DNA of 64,000 nt from Phycisphaeraceae bacterium (lineage in GTDB: Bacteria; Planctomycetota; Phycisphaerae; Phycisphaerales; UBA1924). A program made the position numbers and the translations under genes. The notes under the pieces are model-generated. The model had not been told where the DNA came from. It searched no databases and worked only from the letters and a program-made list of their open reading frames with translations. Below are positions 50,085 to 59,519 of the stretch, piece after piece. The stretch's first letter is position 1. Every line of letters begins with the position of its first letter. The stretch covers positions 1,612,001-1,676,000 of the forward strand of contig JAHBXF010000001.1 of assembly GCA_019636615.1 (NCBI GenBank), in the 5' to 3' direction.

Positions 50085-51905
50085 ATGTCTTCCAAGCAGC
50101 AGAGCATCGTGAGTTCCGTCCGCCGCGGCGTGCTTCAGAAGTGGAGCCAGACGCTGATCCCGACGACGCGTGAGGCCCCCAACGACGCGGAGTTGCCCAG
50201 CCACATCATGCTGCACCGCGCGGGGTTCATCCGCCAGGTGGGGGCGGGCATCTATGACTATCTGCCGCTGGGGTGGCGGGTGATCAACAAGGTGAGCGCG
50301 ATCGTGCGTGAAGAGATGGAAGCGGCGGGGGCGGCCGAGATGCTGATGCCCGCGCTGGAGCCCTTTGAACTCTTCAAAGACACGAAGCGCGACGAGACGT
50401 ACGGCGACAATCTCTTCCGCGTGAAAGACCGCAAAGGGCGGATGAACGCGCTGGCGCCGACGCACGAAGAGGTGATCACGCAGTTGCTCATCGGCGCGGT
50501 GACGAGTTACAAGCAGTTGCCGCTGACGCTGTACCAGATCCAGACGAAGTTCCGCGACGAGGCCAGGCCGCGCGCCGGGCTGCTGCGCTGCCGCGAGTTT
50601 CTGATGAAGGACGCGTATTCGTTCCACTTCGGGGTGGAGGGTGCGGGGGGGCTCAACGAGACGTACGACGCGATGTACCGGGCGTACACGAACATCTTCA
50701 CGCGGTGCGGGCTTGATTTTTCGGCCGTCGAGGCGGAGTCTGGCCCGATCGGCGGGAGCGCGAGCCACGAGTTCATGGTGAACTGCGCGAGCGGGGAGGA
50801 CACGATCCTCAAGTGCCCGGCGTCGGGGTATGCGGCGAACGTGGAGAAGTGCGAAATCGGGGACAGGGCTCACGACCTTGGCGCGGCGCCGGCGGGCGAC
50901 CTGACGGAAAAGCACACGCCGGGCATGCCGGGCATTGACGCGGTGGCGGGGCACCTCGGGGTGTCGCCGTCGGGCATGCTCAAGACGATCGTGTTCAAGG
51001 TGACGGGCGGGGCGGCGGGCGCGCCGTCGTGGGTTCTGGCGACGGTGCGCGGCGACCACGACGTGAACGAGGGGAAGGTCAAGGCGCTGTCGGGGTGCGC
51101 GGTGATGCTGGCGCCCGAGGCGGAAGCGAAGAAGGCGGGGTTTGCGATCGGGTATGTGTCGCCGCGCGTGGTGAACACGATCCCCGGGTGCATGCTGCTG
51201 ATCGATCCGGACGCGACGCACGCGGGCGGGTGGGCGACGGGCAGCGACAGGGCGGATCATCACTGCGTGAACTTCAACTGGCGTCGCGACGTGGGCGGGG
51301 CGCTCGACGATGCGTCGAAGGTGCGAGTGGGCGACGTGCGCAACGCGCTGGAGGGTGACCCGAGCCCGCGGGCGGCGGGGTCGCGGCTGGTGACAGCGCG
51401 CGGGATCGAGGTCGGGCACATCTTCAAACTGGGCGTGAAATATTCCGAGGCGATGGGGCTGTGGGTGCTCGACGAGAAGCAGCAGCGTCGCAGCGTGATC
51501 ATGGGGTGCTACGGCATCGGGGTGAGCAGAACGATGGCGGCGTGCGTGGAGATGAGCCACGACGAGAACGGCATCATCTGGCCCGCGGCGATCGCGCCCT
51601 ACCACGTGCTGATCTGCCTGATGAAGCCCGATGATGCGCGTCAGCGCGAGGCGGCGGGTGAGATCGCCTGCCGGCTGGTGGGCGAGGGCGTCGACGTGCT
51701 GCTGGACGACCGCGACGAGCGGCCGGGCGTGAAGTTCAAGGACGCCGACCTGGTGGGCATCCCGCTGCGGATCACGATCGGCGACAAGTCGCTCGAGCAG
51801 GGGGGGGTTGAGTTCAAGCACAGGGCCGACACGGGCAAGGCCCGGCTGGTGCCGACGGGTGATGTCGTCGGGGTGTGCCTTGAGGGGCTGCGCACGGGCG
51901 TCTGA
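50085..51905 (+). CDS. proS: Prolyl-tRNA synthetase (bacterial type)
   Basis: 606 aa from ATG 50085. The class II motifs are in order: motif 1 around GFIRQVGAGIYDYLPLGWRV, motif 2 QIQTKFRDEARPRAGLLRCREFLMKDAYSF (in two overlapping parts) and motif 3 MGCYGIGVSRTMAA. Between motifs 2 and 3 is the INS editing domain (TVRGDHDVNEGKVKAL, INCxxY-type IDPDATHAGG region), as in ProS of the E. coli type. The C-terminal anticodon-binding domain contains YHVLICLMKP and VDVLLDDRDERPGVKFKDAD. It charges tRNA-Pro and clears Ala-tRNA-Pro. Confidence 0.95.
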   Translation: MSSKQQSIVSSVRRGVLQKWSQTLIPTTREAPNDAELPSHIMLHRAGFIRQVGAGIYDYLPLGWRVINKVSAIVREEMEAAGAAEMLMPALEPFELFKDTKRDETYGDNLFRVKDRKGRMNALAPTHEEVITQLLIGAVTSYKQLPLTLYQIQTKFRDEARPRAGLLRCREFLMKDAYSFHFGVEGAGGLNETYDAMYRAYTNIFTRCGLDFSAVEAESGPIGGSASHEFMVNCASGEDTILKCPASGYAANVEKCEIGDRAHDLGAAPAGDLTEKHTPGMPGIDAVAGHLGVSPSGMLKTIVFKVTGGAAGAPSWVLATVRGDHDVNEGKVKALSGCAVMLAPEAEAKKAGFAIGYVSPRVVNTIPGCMLLIDPDATHAGGWATGSDRADHHCVNFNWRRDVGGALDDASKVRVGDVRNALEGDPSPRAAGSRLVTARGIEVGHIFKLGVKYSEAMGLWVLDEKQQRRSVIMGCYGIGVSRTMAACVEMSHDENGIIWPAAIAPYHVLICLMKPDDARQREAAGEIACRLVGEGVDVLLDDRDERPGVKFKDADLVGIPLRITIGDKSLEQGGVEFKHRADTGKARLVPTGDVVGVCLEGLRTGV

Positions 51906-51911
51906 GGCGGC

Positions 51912-52127
51912 TCAGGCGGCGCGCTTGCTCTGGCGGGCGACCGATTCTTTTTCGCGCAGGCGGCTGAGCCGCTCGCAGCGCAGGCTGGCCACGTTCACGC
52001 GAAGGTCGTGCAGGTGCTTGCGCTGGGCCAGCCAGTCGGCGGGCACGCGCAGCACGGCGAGCAGGCCATAACCGCCGGCCAGCGCGGCCAGCGCGTACCA
52101 CACCAGGGAGAGATCGTGGGGGCCCAT
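51912..52127 (-). CDS. Small single-pass membrane protein
   Basis: 71 aa from ATG 52127. One transmembrane helix (VWYALAALAGGYGLLAVLRV) precedes a basic, probably helical tail (LAQRKHLHDLRVNVASLRCE, RLSRLREKES). No family recognised. Convergent with proS, six bases apart, and divergent from the 52182 gene. Confidence 0.55.
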   Translation of the reverse strand: MGPHDLSLVWYALAALAGGYGLLAVLRVPADWLAQRKHLHDLRVNVASLRCERLSRLREKESVARQSKRAA

Positions 52128-52181
52128 GGAGGGGGCATCGGCCGGTGTCCGCTGCCACTTGAGCGATGTTAGAATGACGGC

Positions 52182-54683
52182 GTGCCCAAGACCGACCTAC
52201 GCCCGGCATTGATCTCTCCCCTGTTGTGGGTTGTGGCCCTCGTGCTGGGCGCGGCGGCGTGCCCGGCGTGGGCGCAGGGGGAGGCGGCCGGGCCCAGGGC
52301 CGCGGGAGAAGTGCAGGTCGAGTTGGAGCGGTTCGGCGTGGGCAACCAGGCCCGTGCCGGCGACTGGGCGGGGCTGCGGGTGCGTGTGATGGATCTAGGC
52401 ACGCGCCAGCGCGAAGTGATCGTGCGGCTCGAAGGGCTTGATTCCGACGGTGACCGCCCGCAGTATCAGGCGAGCATGACGGCCAACCCGGGGGTGTGGC
52501 AGCAGACATGGCTTTATGCCCGGCTGCCCTTCGACACGGGCACACGCGGCGCGTTCATGCTGTATGTGTATGAGGGGGTTGCGTCGTCGCCGGGCGATCC
52601 GGGCACACCGGGGTATTCCGCCGGGCGGGTGCTCTACCGGGGGAGTCTGACCGGGGACCTGAAGGCGTCGATTCCGGTGTCGCCGACGATGGGGATGATC
52701 GGGGTGGTGGGCCCGCGTCAACTGGGCTTGCAGGCGTACGCCCGGCAGAACCAGATGCCGCAGGGGATCCATGAGTTTGGCAACCAGGCGAGCGTGGTGG
52801 TGACGGGGCTGACGCCGGATGATTTTCCGGATCGGTGGATGGGGCTCGCGCCCTACGAGGCGATTGTGTGGGCCGATGGCGAGCCCGCGCGGCTGCGCGG
52901 CGAGCGTGCCCGGGCGCTGCGCGAGTGGGTGATGCGGGGCGGGCACCTGATCGTCGTGCTGCCGCAGGTGGGGCAGACGTGGCTGAGCCCGACCTCGAAC
53001 GAGTTGTACGACATCATGCCGGTGGTGACGGTGGAGCGGCGCGAGTCGGAACCATTCGAGGCCTATCGCCCGCTGCTGACGGCCTCGAACACGGACCTTT
53101 TCCCGACCGAGTCGATGGTGCAGGTGTTCGTGCCCAGAGGGCAGGCGGCCGAGGGCGAAGCGATTCCTGTGCTGGCGGGGCCGGACGGCGCTTGGGTGGT
53201 GGTGCGCCGGCTGGTGGGCACAGGGGCGATCGATCTGGTGGGGCTTGATCTGAACCAGACGCGGTTGTCGCAGGGGAACCTGATCGACGCGGAGGTCTTC
53301 TGGCATCGGGTGCTGGGGCGGCGTGGCCAACTCACCGAGTATCAGGCGCCGGGGCAGAACCCCAGCCCGCCGGCGCGCGGCATGCGCGTGCCTGTGCCGA
53401 TCGACTCGGAGATTCCGCGGACCATCGCCAAGGCGGGAAGGTCTGCGGCGGGTGTGCTGGCGGGGTTTGTGGTTTTCGCCACCTACTGGGCGGTGGCCGG
53501 GCCGGTGGGGTTTGCGGTGCTGCGGCGGCGCAACCTGAGCCATTATTCATGGCCCTTCTTTGTGCTGTGCGCGGGCGTGTTCACCGCGCTGGCGTGGGGT
53601 GGCGCGGCGATTCTGCGGCCCAAGCGCGTCGAGGTGACGCACCTGACCGTGCTGGACCACGTGTACGGGCAGAACACGCAGCGTGCGCGGATGTGGGCGA
53701 GCGTGCTGATTCCGTCGTACGGCGATTCGGAGATTTCGGTGGCGGAGAGCGCCGATGGTGCTGGGGCGGGCGCACGCCGGCCGATGGGTGTTGTGGCGTC
53801 GTGGGATCCGGCGTCTGACCAGCCGATCTCGGTCGCGGCGTTTCCTGATTCGCGCGGGTATGCGGTCGATTCGCGGGCGCCGGTTCGGTTCACGGCGCCG
53901 GCGCGGTCGACGGTGAAGCAGGTGCAGGTGGATTGGGCGGGCGGGCCGCGCTGGGAGATGCCGATTCCTGTGGCGGACGAGGGGCAGCCCACGGTGTCGC
54001 CGCTGCGGCTGGTGCACCGCGGGGAGCGGGGCGCCACGCTGCCGCTGGTCTCTGGTGTGCTGTCGCACAAGTTGCCCGGGCCGCTGACGAATGTGGTGGT
54101 GATGGTGGTGACGCAGCAGCGACCGCTGCCGATGCCCACGCCGCGGCCGACGGGGCGGCCGGATATATCACAATCGCCGCTGCTGGCCGAGGCGTACGCG
54201 TTTGCGGTGCCGGGCGGGTGGCTGCCGGGCACGCCGCTGTCGCTGGACGTGGTAACGCGTGCGGGGACCGAGGCCAGGGCGCTCAACGACGCGGCGGCGC
54301 AGGCGTACTTTGCGAGGCTGGCGCCGGTGGCGGGCGCGATGGGCGCGGCGGCGGTGACGATCAGGCCGGATGATCTGGGGCCGCTGCTGGCGTTCTATCA
54401 CCAGTTGCCGGTGCCGGATCTTTCGGGCACGGCGATGTCGATCCCGGTGCCGGTGCGGCACGCCACGCAGGGGCTTGATCTCGGGCGGTGGTTCACGCAG
54501 CCGTGCGTGATCGTGATCGGGGTTCTGGGCGCGGACGAGCCGCGCGAGGGGCCGGTGCGGATGAGCGTGGATGGAGCGCCGGCGGAGGTGCTGGGGCGGA
54601 CGCTGGTGCGGTGGGTGTACCCGCTGCCTGGAAGCCCGCCGCGCTTCCCGGTGCGGGCATCGGGGTCGGCGGGGGGCGGGTGA
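52182..54683 (+). CDS. Large membrane-anchored protein associated with an ABC transporter
   Basis: 833 aa, GTG start at 52182. Signal-like helix LLWVVALVLGAAACPAWAQ. The first 400 residues form an exported domain with a GATase1/Rossmann-like stretch (YEAIVWADGEPARLRGERAR, RGGHLIVVLPQVGQTW). Two helices follow near 430-480 (GVLAGFVVFATYWAVAGPVG and FFVLCAGVFTALAWGGAAI), then a second exported domain with beta-rich character. Its gene directly precedes that of an ABC ATPase (86 bp), reminiscent of GldG-type or exported ABC-accessory proteins. Role not known. Confidence 0.65.
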   Translation: MPKTDLRPALISPLLWVVALVLGAAACPAWAQGEAAGPRAAGEVQVELERFGVGNQARAGDWAGLRVRVMDLGTRQREVIVRLEGLDSDGDRPQYQASMTANPGVWQQTWLYARLPFDTGTRGAFMLYVYEGVASSPGDPGTPGYSAGRVLYRGSLTGDLKASIPVSPTMGMIGVVGPRQLGLQAYARQNQMPQGIHEFGNQASVVVTGLTPDDFPDRWMGLAPYEAIVWADGEPARLRGERARALREWVMRGGHLIVVLPQVGQTWLSPTSNELYDIMPVVTVERRESEPFEAYRPLLTASNTDLFPTESMVQVFVPRGQAAEGEAIPVLAGPDGAWVVVRRLVGTGAIDLVGLDLNQTRLSQGNLIDAEVFWHRVLGRRGQLTEYQAPGQNPSPPARGMRVPVPIDSEIPRTIAKAGRSAAGVLAGFVVFATYWAVAGPVGFAVLRRRNLSHYSWPFFVLCAGVFTALAWGGAAILRPKRVEVTHLTVLDHVYGQNTQRARMWASVLIPSYGDSEISVAESADGAGAGARRPMGVVASWDPASDQPISVAAFPDSRGYAVDSRAPVRFTAPARSTVKQVQVDWAGGPRWEMPIPVADEGQPTVSPLRLVHRGERGATLPLVSGVLSHKLPGPLTNVVVMVVTQQRPLPMPTPRPTGRPDISQSPLLAEAYAFAVPGGWLPGTPLSLDVVTRAGTEARALNDAAAQAYFARLAPVAGAMGAAAVTIRPDDLGPLLAFYHQLPVPDLSGTAMSIPVPVRHATQGLDLGRWFTQPCVIVIGVLGADEPREGPVRMSVDGAPAEVLGRTLVRWVYPLPGSPPRFPVRASGSAGGG

Positions 54684-54768
54684 GCGGGGTTCGCGGCGGA
54701 TATGCTGGCGGGCGTGTGTGTTGAAGTGCGGGTGATGGAGTGGTGAGAGCAGCCAGGAGCAGACACCA

Positions 54769-55731
54769 GTGCCGATGATCGAGACGATCAACCTGACGAA
54801 GCGTTACGGCGATCTTGTGGCGCTGAACAACCTGAACCTGACGATCAACGAGGGCGATTGCTTCGGCTTCATCGGGCCCAACGGCGCGGGGAAGACCACG
54901 ACGATCAAGATTCTGGCGACGCTGCTCAAGCCCAGCAGCGGGCAGGCGAACATCGCGGGGCTGACGGTGGGGTATCAGAACCGGCAGATACGGCCGCAGA
55001 TCGGCTACGTGCCCGACTTCATGGGTGCGTACGAGGACATGGTGGTGACGGAGTATCTGGAGTTTTTCGCGGCGGCGTACAACATCCACGGGGAGCAGCG
55101 CCGCAAGATCGTGGCGGACGTGCTGGAACTGACGGACCTTGGGTATAAGGCGACGGCGGAGGTGAACTCGCTCTCGCGCGGCATGCAGCAGCGGCTGGCG
55201 GTGGCGCGGGTGCTGCTGCACGACCCGAAGGTGCTGCTGATGGACGAGCCGGCAAGCGGGCTTGATCCGCGGGCGCGCATCGAGATGCGTGAACTGCTCA
55301 AGGAACTGAGGCGGATGGGCAAGACGATCCTGATCTCGAGCCACATCCTGCCGGAACTGGCCGAGTTGTGCAACGTGGTGGGGATCATCGAGCGGGGGCA
55401 GTTGCTTTTCAGCGGGACGGTGGAGGAGGCGCTGCGGCGGGCGAAGGTGGGGTATGTGCTGCACGTGGGGGTGACGGAGCGCATCGAGGAAGCGGCGAAA
55501 CTGCTGGCGAAACTGCCGGGCGTGCGCAAGGTGACCATCGCCAACGACGACCGGCCCGACGGCAAGGCGGGGCGCGTGCTGCACATCGCGTATGACGACG
55601 CGTCCAACTCGTCGTCGAGCGACATCCCCAACGTGCTGGTGAACAACGGGTTTCGCATGACGCGGTTCACCGAAGAGCCGGTGAACCTCGAGACGGCGTT
55701 CATGAGGCTGACCAAGGGGCTTGTGCAGTAA
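54769..55731 (+). CDS. ABC transporter ATP-binding protein (ABC-2/CcmA-like)
   Basis: 320 aa; GTG 54769 has AGGAG nine bases upstream, which favours it over ATG 54775. Walker A GFIGPNGAGKTTTIK, Q-loop IGYVPDFMGAYEDM, signature NSLSRGMQQRLAVAR, Walker B KVLLMDEPASGLDP and the H-loop ILISSHILPE are all intact. A C-terminal domain of about 100 residues (VGYVLHVGVTERIEEAAKLL onward) is typical of drug/gliding-type exporters of the CcmA family. The membrane permease is not obvious next door; the 52182 protein may be part of the complex. Confidence 0.9.
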   Translation: MPMIETINLTKRYGDLVALNNLNLTINEGDCFGFIGPNGAGKTTTIKILATLLKPSSGQANIAGLTVGYQNRQIRPQIGYVPDFMGAYEDMVVTEYLEFFAAAYNIHGEQRRKIVADVLELTDLGYKATAEVNSLSRGMQQRLAVARVLLHDPKVLLMDEPASGLDPRARIEMRELLKELRRMGKTILISSHILPELAELCNVVGIIERGQLLFSGTVEEALRRAKVGYVLHVGVTERIEEAAKLLAKLPGVRKVTIANDDRPDGKAGRVLHIAYDDASNSSSSDIPNVLVNNGFRMTRFTEEPVNLETAFMRLTKGLVQ

Positions 55732-55764
55732 TCACGCGGCGGCCTCACGCATGACGGGGAAGAC

Positions 55765-56364
55765 ATGAAATCATTGATGATCCGCAACGCCCACCGACGC
55801 ATCGCGGTCGCCGTGGTGCTTCCGTTGACGTTGACGGCGGTGACGGGCGTGGTGTACCGGGTGGGGCGGAACTGGTTCGGCATGTCGCGCGAGACGGGCG
55901 ACGTGTGGAAGTCGCTGCACACGGGCGGGTTTCTGGGCGAGTTTTTCTCGCCGCTGTACGTGCTGGTGACGGGGCTTGGGCTGCTGGCGCTGGTGGCCGG
56001 CGGGGCGATGATGTGGAGGCGGGATGATGTTCCGCTGGTGCGGGGCGGGGCCCGCGCCCCCCGCGCGACGTGGCGGTGGTTTCACCGCGTGGTGTCGATG
56101 GTGCTGGCGCTGCCGCTGGCGCTGACGGCGGCGACGGGCATCGGGTATTGGCTTGCGCGGATGTGGCTGGGGTGGCCCAAAGAGCGAGCGCAGTGGATGA
56201 TGGACCTGCACCAGGGGACGCTGGTGTTCGGCAAAGATCACCGCGTGTATTACGCGATCTTTCTGGGTGTAGGCCTTTTGCTGCTGATCGTGAGCGGGTC
56301 GAGGCTCATGCGGTTGTTCCGCCGCGGGGGGCGGGCAGATTCACCAGAGACGCCCCGAGTGTGA
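55765..56364 (+). CDS. PepSY-type membrane protein with internal duplication
   Basis: 199 aa. Two similar halves: residues 8-85 (NAHRRIAVAVVLPLTLTAVT, GVVYRVGRNWFGMS, KSLHTGG, YVLVTGLGLLALVAGG) and 105-190 (WFHRVVSMVLALPLALTAAT, GIGYWLARMWLGWP, MDLHQGT, YAIFLGVGLLLLIVSG). Each half has two helices with an HR start and a conserved LHxG, the arrangement of PepSY-associated transmembrane proteins often linked to iron or electron transfer. The last 59 bp overlap the convergent gene at 56306-57415. Confidence 0.65.
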   Translation: MKSLMIRNAHRRIAVAVVLPLTLTAVTGVVYRVGRNWFGMSRETGDVWKSLHTGGFLGEFFSPLYVLVTGLGLLALVAGGAMMWRRDDVPLVRGGARAPRATWRWFHRVVSMVLALPLALTAATGIGYWLARMWLGWPKERAQWMMDLHQGTLVFGKDHRVYYAIFLGVGLLLLIVSGSRLMRLFRRGGRADSPETPRV

Positions 56365-57415
56365 GGGCCTGGTCGATGTTCGCGGCGTAGCCGTCGGCGC
56401 CGATGCGGCTCCATGACTGGGGGCAGATGGCGAACCCCAGGCCGCCGACGATGACCTTGGCGGTTGGTTTTTCACGCCGGATATGGGCGATGGTGTCTTC
56501 GGCGTGGATGATCTGGGTGGGGAGCGCGGCGGAGAGGGCGACAAGATCGGCGGCGAAGTCGGTGACGGCGGCGGCGATGTCGTGCGCGGGGACGTTGCCG
56601 CCCAGGTAGATGGTGCGCCAGCCGCGCATCTCGAAGAAATCGGCCACGAGGCGGATGCCCAGGTCGTGGGTGTTGCTCTGCACGGCGGCGGCGAGGAGGG
56701 TTTTGCCGTTGAGGGGCGAGCGTGGCGCGAGGGGCAGGAGTTGCGACATGACCATCTGGGTTGTCGCGGTGGCGAAGTGCTCTTCGGCGACCGAGAGTTC
56801 GTTGAGGTGCCACATGCGGCCGAGTTCGTGCTGCACGGGCATCAGCAGCCGCAGGTAGGCGTCCTGCACGCTGACATCGCCGCCGCGCACCGCATCGAGG
56901 ATGACGCGGCTGGCGGCCTGGCGGTCGCCCTCGAGCAGCGCGAGGAGGTACTGCGCGGCGGTGCGGCCGTGCGGTGTGTCTGCGGTGAGGCGCGGGGGCG
57001 ATACGGGCAGGGGCTTGTCGAGTGCGTCGATAGCGGCGGCGAGGCAGGCATCGGCGAGTGGGGCATCATCCGGGCCGATCTCGCGGGGCAGGAGGAAGCG
57101 CAGCAGGAGGAGGCTCTCGCGGAGGTCGGTGATGGGCACGCCGCGCGCTTCGAAGGCGACGCGTGACCAGGTGATCTGGGCCGTGAAAAGATCGGGGGAG
57201 CCGGCGTCGATGGCGGCGGCGAGGTCGTTGATGCGGCCGAAGAGGTTATCGCGCCACTGGGGCTGCGAGTTGGGGCCGTACCGGGCGACGACATCGCGTT
57301 GGCGCAGCGCGAGTTCACGCGAGAAGAGGTCGCTGAGTTCGGCGGCGCGGGCGCGCAGCGTCTCGGCGATGAGACGGCGCTCGGTGTCATCGTGAGGCTG
57401 ACCCACGGCGTGCAT
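56306..57415 (-). CDS. Cobalamin-binding sensor protein with CarH-type Wx9EH motif
   Basis: 369 aa from ATG 57415. The B12-binding Rossmann domain contains SNTHDLGIRLVADFFEMRGW, with His250 as the likely lower axial ligand (DxHxxG-like), and IYLGGNVPAHDI. The helical cap before it has LGRMWHLNELSVAEEHFATA: Trp202, nine residues, Glu212-His213, the Wx9EH signature of light-sensing adenosylcobalamin proteins of the CarH group. The N-terminal 140 residues are not a MerR domain as in CarH but an all-helical region resembling RsbR-type N-domains (LRARAAELSDLFSRELALRQ). It probably signals by protein contact rather than DNA binding. The 3' end overlaps the PepSY-type gene by 59 bp. Confidence 0.75.
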   Translation of the reverse strand: MHAVGQPHDDTERRLIAETLRARAAELSDLFSRELALRQRDVVARYGPNSQPQWRDNLFGRINDLAAAIDAGSPDLFTAQITWSRVAFEARGVPITDLRESLLLLRFLLPREIGPDDAPLADACLAAAIDALDKPLPVSPPRLTADTPHGRTAAQYLLALLEGDRQAASRVILDAVRGGDVSVQDAYLRLLMPVQHELGRMWHLNELSVAEEHFATATTQMVMSQLLPLAPRSPLNGKTLLAAAVQSNTHDLGIRLVADFFEMRGWRTIYLGGNVPAHDIAAAVTDFAADLVALSAALPTQIIHAEDTIAHIRREKPTAKVIVGGLGFAICPQSWSRIGADGYAANIDQALTLGASLVNLPAPRGGTTA

Positions 57416-57746
57416 GGAGTATCTTTCGCTCTCGAACGTGGTTGGATGCCGGCGAACCAGAGAATGTGCGGGGGATTATGGAGTCGCGTGGTGGTTATTC
57501 GGGGGGAAGCCCTGGCGCCATTGGCGTGCTACTTCTAGAAGATCGGCGTCGGTGCCGGTATTCTCTTGGGGGATGTGCGATAGAGTGAGCAGGCTCCGCC
57601 TTCGGGGTGATAAGGGGCAATCATCTGTGGTGTGAAGGGGTGTGGATTGGCGGGTGTTCGCGGCGGGTGCGATGGTCGCGGCCGCGCGGCGTGAACAAGG
57701 TCGAATAATCGCGGGGTGCGGCGCACCCAGCAAGGAGCAAAGCGGG
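57416..57746. other. Intergenic region between divergent genes
   Basis: 331 bp between the B12-sensor gene (minus) and the FMN reductase gene (plus). No RNA gene or repeat recognised. Promoters for both must lie here; not assigned. Confidence 0.5.
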
Positions 57747-58331
57747 ATGTCAACAGAACCGAAGATCGTGGCGATGTCGGGCAGCGGGCGGGTGGATTCG
57801 TACAACACGCGGCTGGTGAAGGTGGCGGCGCAGTGCGCCGAACGGGCGGGTGCGAAAGTGACGTACATCGACCTGCACGAACTCGCGCTGCCGATTTTCA
57901 ACGAGGATGACGAGAAGGCGGGTGGGTTTCCGGAAGGGGCCAAGCGGCTGCGCGCGGCACTGACGCCGGCGGATGGGCTGCTGATCTCGTCGCCTGAGTA
58001 CAACAGTTCGGTGAGCGCGCTGCTCAAGAACGCGATCGACTGGGCCTCGCGGCCGGAGGCGGGGCAGCCGCCGCTGGCGTGCTTTGCGGGCAAGGTCGCG
58101 GGGATCATGTCGGCCTCACCCGGTGCGCTGGGCGGGCTTCGCGGGCTGGTGCACCTGCGGATGGTGCTGGGGAACATCGGCGTGCTGGTGCTGCCCCAGC
58201 AGTTCGCGGTGTCGAAGGCATCCGAGGCCTTTGACGCATCGGGAGGGATGAAAGACGAGAAGCAGCGCGGGCAGATCGACGGGCTGGCGCGGGGTGTGGT
58301 GGAGACGGCCCGGAAACTGCGGGCGGGGTGA
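57747..58331 (+). CDS. NAD(P)H-dependent FMN reductase
   Basis: 194 aa from ATG 57747, with AGGAG ten bases upstream. Flavodoxin fold: VAMSGSGRVDSYNTRLVKVA is the FMN phosphate loop, LISSPEYNSSVSALLKNAID is the hallmark PEYN motif, and GKVAGIMSASPGALGGLRGL follows. Family members reduce FMN, quinones or azo compounds using NAD(P)H. The next gene starts seven bases after the stop. Confidence 0.9.
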   Translation: MSTEPKIVAMSGSGRVDSYNTRLVKVAAQCAERAGAKVTYIDLHELALPIFNEDDEKAGGFPEGAKRLRAALTPADGLLISSPEYNSSVSALLKNAIDWASRPEAGQPPLACFAGKVAGIMSASPGALGGLRGLVHLRMVLGNIGVLVLPQQFAVSKASEAFDASGGMKDEKQRGQIDGLARGVVETARKLRAG

Positions 58332-58337
58332 AGCGCG

Positions 58338-59465
58338 TTGCAGGGGAATGATCAACCGTCGCGGGCGTCGCCGCGGGTTGTGAGCGTTGATGTCTTCCGC
58401 GGGGCGACCATCGCGGGGATGATCGTCGTGAACACGCCGGGCGACTGGGCGAACGTGTACGCGCCGCTGCGGCACGCGTCGTGGCACGGGTGCACGCCGA
58501 CGGACCTGATCTTTCCGTTCTTCGTGTTCATCGTGGGCGCGGGGTATGCGCTGTCAACGCCGGACCCGAGGGGGGTGCGGTGGGGCAGGTTTTCGCGCCG
58601 GGTCGCGGTGCTCTTTGCGCTGGGGCTTGCGCTCAACCTGCTCTCGCTGGCGGCGGTGCACGCGCGGGGCGTGCCGGATGCGCCGGGGCTGGAGAGCCTG
58701 CGCGTGATGGGCGTGCTGCAGCGGATCGCGCTGTGCGCTCTTGGCGGCGCGGCGCTGCTGTGGCTGACGAAGGGGCGGTGGTTGATTCCCGGGCTGGTGA
58801 CGCTGGCGGTGTATGGCGGGCTCTTGGCGCTGCACCCGCTGACTCCGGAAGAGAACACGGCGGCGCGGGTGGATCGCGCGCTCTTGGGCGCGCCCAGGCT
58901 CTACCGCGGCGGGCCGTTTGACCCCGAGGGGTTGCTCTCAACGCTGCCGGCGATGGTGACGCTGCTGTGCGGGTATGGGGCGGGACGGGCGCTGCGCGAT
59001 GGCGGGGCGGGCACGGCGCGCGTGGCGCGGCGGATGGCGTGGGCCGGTGCGGGGGCGATGGCGGCGGGGCTGGCATGGAGCCTGTGGCAACCGCTGAACA
59101 AGCCGCTGTGGACACCTTCGTACACGCTGTGGACGGCGGGCATCGCGGCGGTTGTGCTGGCGGGGCTGAGCGTGGCGTGTGATCGGGGTGGAAGCGGCGC
59201 CTTCTGGCGGCCGTGGGTGGCGATGGGGGTGAATGCCATCGCGGTGTTTGTGGGCAGCGGCATCGTGGCCAGGGCGGTGTCGCTGGTGTCGCTTGAGTTG
59301 GGGGGCGAGCGCGTGCCGGTGGGCGTGTGGGTGACGCGGGTGATGACCGGGGCGGTCGGGGGTGATGCGCGGGTGTGGTCGCTGGCGCACGCGCTGGTGT
59401 GGCTGGGCGTGTGGTGGCTGGTGGTGTGGTGGATGGATCGGCGCGGGGTGCGGCTGAAGGTGTGA
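58338..59465 (+). CDS. NagX/HGSNAT-like membrane acyltransferase
   Basis: 375 aa with a TTG start at 58338; no in-frame ATG precedes the conserved part (GTG near 58379 is another option). SVDVFRGATIAGMIVVNTPG and WHGCTPTDLIFPFFVFIVGA are the signature of the DUF5009/heparan-alpha-glucosaminide N-acetyltransferase family; the His in WHG is the acetyl-relay residue in the human enzyme. About ten hydrophobic segments follow. Such proteins are thought to transfer acetyl groups across the membrane to amino sugars. Likely cotranscribed with the FMN reductase gene. Confidence 0.85.
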   Translation: MQGNDQPSRASPRVVSVDVFRGATIAGMIVVNTPGDWANVYAPLRHASWHGCTPTDLIFPFFVFIVGAGYALSTPDPRGVRWGRFSRRVAVLFALGLALNLLSLAAVHARGVPDAPGLESLRVMGVLQRIALCALGGAALLWLTKGRWLIPGLVTLAVYGGLLALHPLTPEENTAARVDRALLGAPRLYRGGPFDPEGLLSTLPAMVTLLCGYGAGRALRDGGAGTARVARRMAWAGAGAMAAGLAWSLWQPLNKPLWTPSYTLWTAGIAAVVLAGLSVACDRGGSGAFWRPWVAMGVNAIAVFVGSGIVARAVSLVSLELGGERVPVGVWVTRVMTGAVGGDARVWSLAHALVWLGVWWLVVWWMDRRGVRLKV

Positions 59466-59519
59466 GGCGGGCCAGAAGGGACGCATCCGCGAAGGGACGA
59501 GGAGCGAAGTGCAAGGGCT

